Of a stretch of DNA of 5,480 nt, positions 1-4,879 are shown piece by piece. Made by a program: the position numbers and the translations under genes. Positions within the stretch are counted from its first letter, which is position 1, and every line of letters begins with the position of its first letter. The DNA is from Bacteroidota bacterium (lineage in GTDB: Bacteria; Bacteroidota; Bacteroidia; Flavobacteriales; Flavobacteriaceae). Under the pieces are notes generated by a model. It made no database searches. It was not told the origin of the DNA and saw only the letters and a list, made by a program, of their open reading frames with translations. The stretch spans positions 1 through 5,480 of the forward strand of contig JADFSQ010000161.1 in assembly GCA_022560715.1 (NCBI GenBank), given 5' to 3'.

Positions 1-1
1 A

Positions 2-256
2 ACGACTACGAACACACCTACACTGGTTTCTTTTCGTTCAACAACGGTTGATCCAGAGATTAATGAAAGTGATACTTATATCGTTCAAGGTATTGAGAAA
101 ACATATATAAAAGGAAGTTATACCACAACAGTAACAAAAAGTCATAATATAAATCTAATTGGCAGTATTAGCATTGTTTTTGGAATGGATTTTCGGCTTG
201 TAGTGCTTGTAAATGGTGTAGAAAGAGAAAGTTTTAATTTTGAAGCGGCTAAATAA
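2..256 (+). CDS. C-terminal fragment of an unidentified protein, cut by the left window edge
   Basis: An open frame of 84 codons runs from the left edge to a TAA at 254-256 with no internal stop; its start lies outside the window. The visible residues are rich in Thr, Ser, Val and Ile, with alternating polar and aliphatic positions (for example KTYIKGSYTTTVTKSHNI), and end in FNFEAAK. Such alternation suggests extended beta structure. It faintly recalls the beta-helical C-terminal repeats of VgrG/gp5-like spike proteins, but this is only a resemblance and I do not identify the family. In such AT-rich DNA a stop-free run this long is unlikely by chance, and the first 60 bases are visibly more GC-rich than the genes nearby, which suggests real coding and possibly a different origin. 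Its last 115 bases lie antisense to the 3' end of the GxxExxY gene, so at least one of the two C-termini is probably not ancestral. Confidence 0.5.
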   Translation, partial: TTTNTPTLVSFRSTTVDPEINESDTYIVQGIEKTYIKGSYTTTVTKSHNINLIGSISIVFGMDFRLVVLVNGVERESFNFEAAK

Positions 257-540
257 TTAAGAGTTTGTTTTATATGACTATCGGTTAGTTGAGAAATAGC
301 TTTAATCTCTAATATTATTTTATTGTCAATTACAAAATCAGCATAATAATAATTAGGCAAAAGGTTTCCTTTGTATGAAATATTAAATTTTTCTTCTCTT
401 GAATAATTGATATTACAATTTTTAAATTCAATTTCTAAAGCATCACCATAAATGATTTCACTAAATCCCTTCCCTAAATCTTTGTGGACTTCCATACAAG
501 CTCCAATAATTTGATAAGATTCTTTTTTGTATATAAGCAT
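142..540 (-). CDS. GxxExxY family protein (PD-(D/E)XK nuclease-like), C-terminus apparently altered
   Basis: This is a 132-residue protein of the GxxExxY family, widespread in Bacteroidota and of unproven function. The naming motif is exact: G25-F-S-E28-I-I-Y31. Downstream are D68, the pair E78-I-K80 and Q92-T-L-N-Y96, matching the D...ExK and QxxxY pattern of PD-(D/E)XK nuclease folds; nuclease activity is an inference. An ATG at 594 in the same frame would add 18 residues but overlap the end of map. I chose the ATG at 538-540 because family members usually begin just before the IYK-ESY-IIG block, and it leaves a 25-base gap after map. The gene follows map on the same strand with no visible promoter, so it is probably cotranscribed. 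Homology to the family as I know it fades after NYLAASKLKL (near base 228), where members usually continue with a G-L-L-x-N-F-G type strand. Here a Ser/Thr-rich tail follows, antisense to the + strand frame ending at 256. Confidence 0.8.
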   Translation of the reverse strand: MLIYKKESYQIIGACMEVHKDLGKGFSEIIYGDALEIEFKNCNINYSREEKFNISYKGNLLPNYYYADFVIDNKIILEIKAISQLTDSHIKQTLNYLAASKLKLSLSTPFTSTTSRKSIPKTMLILPIRFIL

Positions 541-565
541 AATTAATTTGTATAAATTCGTGAAA

Positions 566-1369
566 TTAGTGTCTAAATTCTTTCTCCTCATCACTCACAA
601 TTCCTAAAGCTTCATAAATATATGCAAACGTTGAAAGCAACTCTGGTTTACCATTTATCAAAGCCACATCGTGCTCAAAATGTGCAGATGGTTTATTGTC
701 GCGAGTTGTAATAGTCCAACCGTCCTTGTGTTGTTTTATTCTGTGAGTTCCCATATTAATCATAGGCTCGATGGCAACGACCATACCTTCAATAAATTTT
801 TTACCACGACCACGACGACCATAATTTGGCATTTCCGGGTCTTCGTGCATTTTACGTCCTAAACCATGACCAACTAATTCTCGTACAACACCATAACCAT
901 GAGATTCGCAATAGTTTTGAATAGCAAAACCAACATCTCCAACACGATTATTTGCTTTAAATTCTTTAATGCCAACATAAAGTGATTCTTTGGTTATTTG
1001 AAGTAGTTTTTCAGTTTCTGGAGCAATCTCACCTACTGCAAACGTATAAGCATGATCACCATAAAACCCATTTTTTATCGCACCACAATCAATCGAAATA
1101 ATATCGCCTTCTACCAAAGGTTCACTATTAGGAACACCATGAACTACTTGATCATTCGGACTCATGCAAAGTGTATTTGGAAAATCGTACAAGCCTAAAA
1201 AACCAGGAACAGCACCATGATCTCGAATACATTCTTCGGCTATTTTATCTATTTGTAATGTGGTAACTCCAGGTTTTATTTCAGCAGCAATCATTCCTAA
1301 AGTTTTAGAAACTATTAAAGCGCTTTCGCGCATTAACTCTATTTCTTCTTTACTTTTTACTATAATCAT
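566..1369 (-). CDS. map: Type I methionine aminopeptidase
   Basis: This cytosolic metalloenzyme removes the initiator methionine from new proteins whose second residue is small. The 267-residue protein carries all expected type I residues: H77 (VVHGVP); metal ligands D94 (SIDCGA), D105 (GFYGDH), H168 (GHGLG), E201 (AIEPM) and E232 (FEHDVAL); and catalytic H175. Spacing matches E. coli Map (H79, D97, D108, H171, H178, E204, E235). There is no N-terminal zinc-finger extension, and the length is near the usual 250-270. An in-frame ATG at 1387 adds six residues, but it would overlap a probable -7 box at 1385-1392. The start at 1367-1369 gives the usual MIIVKSKEEI-like beginning, so I prefer it. 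The gene is transcribed divergently from the CoA-transferase and is followed after 25 bases by the GxxExxY gene. Identity is secure; only the start is open to choice. Confidence 0.96.
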   Translation of the reverse strand: MIIVKSKEEIELMRESALIVSKTLGMIAAEIKPGVTTLQIDKIAEECIRDHGAVPGFLGLYDFPNTLCMSPNDQVVHGVPNSEPLVEGDIISIDCGAIKNGFYGDHAYTFAVGEIAPETEKLLQITKESLYVGIKEFKANNRVGDVGFAIQNYCESHGYGVVRELVGHGLGRKMHEDPEMPNYGRRGRGKKFIEGMVVAIEPMINMGTHRIKQHKDGWTITTRDNKPSAHFEHDVALINGKPELLSTFAYIYEALGIVSDEEKEFRH

Positions 1370-1384
1370 ACTTAAAAATAATGG

Positions 1385-1402
1385 CAAAGATACTCAAAAT
1401 TA
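1385..1402 (-). promoter_or_regulatory. Candidate map promoter -7 boxes (two overlapping options)
   Basis: Read on the minus strand, TATCTTTG (1385-1392) and TAATTTTG (1395-1402) both fit TAnnTTTG, the Bacteroidota -7 element. They lie 15 and 25 bases upstream of the preferred map ATG. TATCTTTG is identical to the box upstream of gpmI. I see no convincing TTG/TTTG -33 element at the usual spacing for either, so the promoter call rests on the -7 match and position alone. Confidence 0.5.
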
Positions 1403-1425
1403 AGCTTGGGTTAATTTTTATTAGA

Positions 1426-1493
1426 ACATGACTTTTGATAGTTTATATATTCTATTTTTATTATAATTTTGTCACCTAAAATAAAAGTCATGT
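1426..1493. repeat. Perfect 11-bp inverted repeat spanning the CoA-transferase promoter and start codon
   Basis: ACATGACTTTT at 1426-1436 is the exact reverse complement of AAAAGTCATGT at 1483-1493, separated by 46 bases. The right arm contains the ATG (1490-1492) of the CoA-transferase; the left arm lies upstream of the probable -7 box. The pair could be two half-sites for a regulator acting on the divergent promoters. Alternatively it could be a long-range RNA stem hiding the start codon, if any transcript begins upstream of 1426. The sequence match is certain; any function is inference. Confidence 0.5.
1464..1471 (+). promoter_or_regulatory. Candidate -7 box for the CoA-transferase gene
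   Basis: TAATTTTG fits TAnnTTTG exactly and lies 18 bases before the ATG at 1490. A TTTG at 1434-1437 could serve as the -33 element, but its 26-base spacer is longer than the usual roughly 17-23. Transcription from this box would start near 1476-1478 and leave a leader of only about a dozen bases. It would exclude the alternative TTG start at 1469, which overlaps the box. Confidence 0.5.
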
Positions 1494-2764
1494 ATAAAGC
1501 TGTAACTGCAGAAGAAGCGGTAGAAGTAATAAAATCGAATGATAGAGTCTATATTCAGGCAGCAGCAGCAGTGCCACAGGTTTTAATAAAAGCAATGACT
1601 GCAAGACATGAGGAATTGCACAATGTAGAAATATGTCAGTTGCACACTGAAGGAGAAGCACCTTATGCTAATCCTGAATTGCGTGATAGTTTTCATGTAA
1701 ATTCTTTTTTTATAGGTAAAAATGTCAGACATACGTTAAAGGCTGGGAATGAGTCTTATACACCAGTTTTTTTAAGTGAAGTGCCTTTGCTTTTTAAAAG
1801 AAATATAATTGATTTGGATGTTGTGTTAATTCATGTATCTGTTCCAGACAAACACGGTTATTGTTCATTAGGAGTATCAATTGAAGCCACTCTAGCAGCT
1901 ATTGATAATGCTTCATGTGTTCTGGCACAAGTAAATAAACAAATGCCAAGAACTCATGGTGATGGAATAATTCATATTTCTGAAATAGATTTATTTGTAG
2001 AATGTGATGAACCATTACCTGAACATATTATACCAGCACCAACTGAAATAGAAAACAAAATTGGTGATTATGTTGCAAGTTTAATTGAAGATAAAAGCAC
2101 ATTGCAAATGGGAATTGGTACTATTCCTAACGCAGTATTAACACGTTTAACAAATCATAAAGATTTAGGGTTGCATACCGAAATGTTTTCGGATGGAGTT
2201 ATAGATTTAATTTTAAAGGATGTAATAAATAGCAATTATAAAGGAATTAATAAAGGAAGAGCTTTAGCTACGTTTTTAATGGGTTCTAAAAGATTGTATG
2301 ATTATGTAGATGATAATCCTTTTGTTGAAATGCGAGAATCAGACTATACAAATGATGTTTCTATAATAAAGCAAAACCCAAGAATGGTTTCGATTAATTC
2401 TGCAATAGAAGTTGATATTACAGGTCAGGTTTGTGCAGATTCAATAGGCACAAGGTTATATTCTGGAGTAGGAGGGCAAATGGATTTTATTCGTGGAGCT
2501 TCTTTAAGTGAAGGAGGAAAAGCAATAATCGCTTTACCTTCGGTTACTAAATCAGGAATTAGCAGAATTGTACCTTGTTTAAAACCTGGAGCAGGAGTAG
2601 TTACAACCAGAGCACATGTTCATTATATTATAACAGAATATGGTATTGCTAATTTATATGGGAAGACTATAAAAGAACGAGTAAAGGCTTTGGTAAATAT
2701 AGCGCATCCAGATCATAGAGAAGCCATTGATAAAGATTACTTTGATTTAATTAATAATCAATAA
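1490..2764 (+). CDS. Acetyl-CoA hydrolase/transferase family CoA-transferase (4-hydroxybutyrate CoA-transferase-like)
   Basis: This cytosolic enzyme transfers CoA between acyl-CoA and a carboxylate, usually acetate, through a glutamyl-CoA thioester. The 424-residue protein has the two-domain layout of the acetyl-CoA hydrolase/transferase family. The probable catalytic glutamate is E231 in LHTEMFSDG, preceded by QMGIGTIPNAV (206-216) and followed by the glycine-rich GVGGQMDFIRGA (326-337) and ITEYGIANLYGKT (381-393) of the C-terminal domain. Length and motifs fit the 4-hydroxybutyrate/butyryl:acetate CoA-transferase branch better than the longer succinyl-CoA:acetate enzymes (about 500 residues), but substrate cannot be read from the sequence. 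A TTG at 1469 would add seven residues, but it sits in the probable -7 box, so the ATG at 1490 is preferred. The gene is divergent from map and appears monocistronic; its TAA directly abuts the stop codon of the convergent HAD gene, with no clear terminator. Confidence 0.9.
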   Translation: MYKAVTAEEAVEVIKSNDRVYIQAAAAVPQVLIKAMTARHEELHNVEICQLHTEGEAPYANPELRDSFHVNSFFIGKNVRHTLKAGNESYTPVFLSEVPLLFKRNIIDLDVVLIHVSVPDKHGYCSLGVSIEATLAAIDNASCVLAQVNKQMPRTHGDGIIHISEIDLFVECDEPLPEHIIPAPTEIENKIGDYVASLIEDKSTLQMGIGTIPNAVLTRLTNHKDLGLHTEMFSDGVIDLILKDVINSNYKGINKGRALATFLMGSKRLYDYVDDNPFVEMRESDYTNDVSIIKQNPRMVSINSAIEVDITGQVCADSIGTRLYSGVGGQMDFIRGASLSEGGKAIIALPSVTKSGISRIVPCLKPGAGVVTTRAHVHYIITEYGIANLYGKTIKERVKALVNIAHPDHREAIDKDYFDLINNQ

Positions 2765-2777
2765 TTATTTAAATAAT
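2764..2777. repeat. AT-only 14-bp palindrome at the convergent stop codons
   Basis: ATTATTTAAATAAT is a perfect palindrome starting at the last base of the CoA-transferase stop codon and covering the HAD stop codon and its last codons. As RNA it could form only a five-pair A-U stem with a four-base loop. A T-rich run follows on the + strand at 2789-2802. It may be a weak bidirectional end signal or merely a product of base composition. Confidence 0.25.
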
Positions 2778-3175
2778 CCGAAAAATCCTTTTTTCTTTTT
2801 TTGGACTTTCATATTAGGAATTTCGTTAGTAATCATTTGGTAGATTTCTCCCCAGCCCAAAACACCTCCAATATTTCTGTCGTCAATAAATAAATCGGCA
2901 TAAATTTTTCGACTTTTTGTGTCATCTAATTCTTCTTCTGCATAGCTTTTGTTTACTGCATAAAAATTTATACCATTTTTATTACAAAAGGCTACAGCTT
3001 CTGTCAATGTTTTTCCGCTTCGGTAAGTCCATAAAATTAATCGATGTCCATCTTCTTGAAGTTTTCTCAAGGTTTCAAAGGCAAAAAGTCTTGGCTTGCC
3101 AATTTTAGGGTAACCATCTTCTACAATGGTGCCATCAAAATCTATGGCAATAATTAATTTATCGTGAAAATTCAT
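2765..3175 (-). CDS. Small HAD-superfamily phosphatase, BT0820-like
   Basis: This is a 136-residue cytosolic protein of the haloacid dehalogenase superfamily, apparently without a cap domain. Motif I is D12-F-D14-G-T (nucleophile and acid/base Asp), motif II is T50 in LILWTYR, the motif III lysine is probably K90 (K87 and K76 are alternatives), and motif IV is D98-D99 in LFIDDRN. The overall pattern (LILWTYRSG, then FYAVNKSY, then IYADLFIDDRNIGG) matches the small BT0820-type HAD proteins common in Bacteroidota; the physiological substrate is unknown. The C-terminus is a basic/aromatic tail, KVQKKKKGFFGLFK, beyond the catalytic core, possibly for contact with membrane or nucleic acid (inference). 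The gene starts 46 bases after gpmI on the same strand, has no good TAnnTTTG box of its own and is probably cotranscribed with gpmI. Confidence 0.85.
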   Translation of the reverse strand: MNFHDKLIIAIDFDGTIVEDGYPKIGKPRLFAFETLRKLQEDGHRLILWTYRSGKTLTEAVAFCNKNGINFYAVNKSYAEEELDDTKSRKIYADLFIDDRNIGGVLGWGEIYQMITNEIPNMKVQKKKKGFFGLFK

Positions 3176-3221
3176 CAGTTTATTTTATATGCTTTATAAA
3201 AGTACAATAAATCTACATTTT

Positions 3222-4742
3222 TTATTCTATCAGAGAATGTTGTGTCATGATGTCTGGTTTCTCAATTCCGATTAACTTAAGAATAGTGGGCGCTAAATCT
3301 CCCAAAATGCCATTACTTATAGATTTTATGTCCTTATCGATTAAAATTACAGGCACAGGGTTTGTAGTGTGCGATGTATGTGGCGTTCCATCTGGGTTTA
3401 CCATCGTTTCACAGTTACCATGATCGGCAATAAGGATTGTAGTATAGTTATTCTCGAGTGCAGTTGTAATAACATCTTTTACACATTTGTCAACAGCTTC
3501 GCAAGCTTTAATTGCAGCTTCCATTACTCCAGTATGACCAACCATATCGCCATTTGCAAAATTAAGGCATACAAAATCTACTTCACCTTTTTGTAGTTCT
3601 GGAATAAGAGCATCACGTAATTCGAAAGCACTCATTTCTGGTTTAAGATCGTAAGTTGCTACTTTTGGTGAATTTCTTAAAATTCGAGTTTCACCATCAA
3701 AAGGTTGTTCTCTTCCGCCTGAAAAGAAAAAAGTAACATGAGGATATTTTTCTGTTTCAGCAATACGAATTTGTTTTTTTTGATGTTTTTCTAATACTTC
3801 GCCAAGCGTTTCGCTGAGGTTTTCTTTGTTGAAAATTGTTTTGATTCCATTGAATGAGTTGTCATAATTAGTCATGGTAACATAATACAAATTCAGTTTT
3901 CGCATATTTTGTTCCTGAAAATCATTTTGCGATAAGACTTGAGTAAGTTGTCTTCCACGATCAGTTCTGAAATTAAAAAAGATAACAACATCATCATTTT
4001 TAATAGTAGCAATCGGTTTTTTGTTACTATCCACCATCACAATTGGTTTTATAAATTCATCGGTAACTCCATCATCATAACTTTTTTGAATAGAATTTTG
4101 AGCACTCGTAGATTTTTCACCTATTCCATTAACCAAACAATCGTAAGCTAATTTTATACGTTCCCATCGATTATCTCTATCCATTGCGAAGTAACGACCG
4201 GTAATTGTTGCTAATTTACTGTTGGTATTTTCTATATGTTCTTCCAGTTTGGCAATAAATCCAAGTCCGGATTTAGGGCTTACATCACGACCATCGGTAA
4301 AGGCATGAATAAATGAGTTTTGAATTCCAAATTCTTCAGCAGCATCTAATAAAGCTAATAAATGATTAATATGAGAATGCACACCACCATTACTTAACAA
4401 TCCTAAAAAATGAATATTCTTGTTGTTAGTCTTTGCATAGTTTAAGGCATCAACTAATACAGCTTCTTGATGTAATGTATTGTTTTTAACTGCAAGATTA
4501 ACTTTTACTAAGTCTTGATAAACTATTCTGCCTGCACCAAGATTCATGTGTCCAACTTCGCTATTTCCCATTTGACCTTCGGGTAATCCGACATGTAAGC
4601 CATCAGTTCTTAAAGAAGCATTTGGATATGTTGTGTAAAGTGAATCTATAAATGGTGTATTGGCATGATCTATGGCTGAAACTTTTGGATCTGGAGATTT
4701 TCCCCAACCATCAAGAATCATTAAGATTACTTTCTTATTCAT
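3222..4742 (-). CDS. gpmI: 2,3-bisphosphoglycerate-independent phosphoglycerate mutase
   Basis: This cytosolic, manganese-dependent enzyme interconverts 3- and 2-phosphoglycerate in lower glycolysis and gluconeogenesis. The 506-residue length is typical. In the phosphatase domain, metal ligands D11 (ILDGWG), D399 and H403 (NGDMVGH), D440 and H441 (ADHGN) and H458 (PHTSHTT) are present, with nucleophile S61 in MGNSEVGH. In the inserted transferase domain the substrate-binding set is present: H122 (GGVHSH), D150-R152-D153 (TDGRD), R183, R189 (MDRDNRWER), R259 and R262 (FNFRTDRGR), plus K332 (ETEKYPHVTFF). All match the Geobacillus stearothermophilus enzyme in order and spacing, so it should be active. 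The ATG at 4740-4742 gives the normal MNKKVILMILDGWG-like start. It has its own probable -7 box 19 bases upstream and is followed after 46 bases by the HAD gene. Confidence 0.97.
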   Translation of the reverse strand: MNKKVILMILDGWGKSPDPKVSAIDHANTPFIDSLYTTYPNASLRTDGLHVGLPEGQMGNSEVGHMNLGAGRIVYQDLVKVNLAVKNNTLHQEAVLVDALNYAKTNNKNIHFLGLLSNGGVHSHINHLLALLDAAEEFGIQNSFIHAFTDGRDVSPKSGLGFIAKLEEHIENTNSKLATITGRYFAMDRDNRWERIKLAYDCLVNGIGEKSTSAQNSIQKSYDDGVTDEFIKPIVMVDSNKKPIATIKNDDVVIFFNFRTDRGRQLTQVLSQNDFQEQNMRKLNLYYVTMTNYDNSFNGIKTIFNKENLSETLGEVLEKHQKKQIRIAETEKYPHVTFFFSGGREQPFDGETRILRNSPKVATYDLKPEMSAFELRDALIPELQKGEVDFVCLNFANGDMVGHTGVMEAAIKACEAVDKCVKDVITTALENNYTTILIADHGNCETMVNPDGTPHTSHTTNPVPVILIDKDIKSISNGILGDLAPTILKLIGIEKPDIMTQHSLIE

Positions 4743-4761
4743 TTACGGTGTTTTATTAATG

Positions 4762-4769
4762 CAAAGATA
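4762..4769 (-). promoter_or_regulatory. Candidate gpmI promoter -7 box
   Basis: On the minus strand the sequence reads TATCTTTG, an exact TAnnTTTG match, 19 bases before the gpmI ATG. It directly follows the T-run of the upstream terminator. Any -33 element must therefore lie within the terminator hairpin; no clean TTTG is present there (TTTA at 4786-4789 is the nearest, with a 16-base spacer). Confidence 0.5.
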
Positions 4770-4801
4770 AAAAACAAAATCCTGCTAAACATCAGGATTT
4801 T
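4770..4801 (-). terminator. Intrinsic terminator downstream of pepE
   Basis: AAAATCCTG and CAGGATTTT (4776-4784 and 4793-4801) form a perfect nine-pair stem with an eight-base loop. On the minus strand the stem is followed by GTTTTTT, giving the U-run of a Rho-independent terminator. It lies 79 bases past the pepE stop codon and oriented to end that transcript. The + strand lacks a T-run after the stem, so it should act in one direction only. Confidence 0.75.
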
Positions 4802-4841
4802 AAACGAAAATATATTCAATTGTTTTTAATGAACACTAAAG

Positions 4842-4858
4842 TATGGATTAGATCCATA
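4842..4858. repeat. Small hairpin between the pepE stop and its terminator
   Basis: TATGGAT and ATCCATA form a perfect seven-pair inverted repeat around a three-base centre, 21 bases past the pepE stop codon on the minus strand. Neither strand has a T-run next to it, so it is not a second standard terminator. It could be a 3' RNA-stabilising hairpin or a protein-binding palindrome; the sequence does not decide. Confidence 0.4.
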
Positions 4859-4879
4859 TTGTTGTGAAACTTTAACTTT

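Noticed and set aside
541..594. Longer GxxExxY start at 594 (MMRRKN...)
   Set aside because: It adds 18 residues not typical of the family and overlaps the end of map by 29 bases; the ATG at 538-540 fits the family's usual beginning.
802..826. Short repeated CCACGAC units within map
   Set aside because: They encode the Gly/Arg-rich YGRRGRGKK loop of methionine aminopeptidase and are explained by codon repetition.
671..862. + strand open frame antisense to map, and similar ones at 2917-3108, 3369-3596 and 3939-4151
   Set aside because: All lie wholly within well-identified genes on the other strand and have no recognisable protein features; they are shadows.
1428..1466. 12-codon leader peptide MTFDSLYILFLL
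   Set aside because: It would be upstream of the likely transcription start, has no ribosome-binding signal and carries no run of regulatory codons; kept only as a side note to the inverted repeat.
1469..1489. TTG start for the CoA-transferase
   Set aside because: It lies within the probable -7 box and adds seven residues lacking the family's usual N-terminal pattern; the ATG at 1490 is better.
2780..2802. Possible + strand terminator for the CoA-transferase (GAAAAA/TTTTTC stem followed by T-run)
   Set aside because: The stem is almost all A-T and lies inside HAD coding for the lysine/phenylalanine tail, so it is probably a coding by-product rather than a stable hairpin.
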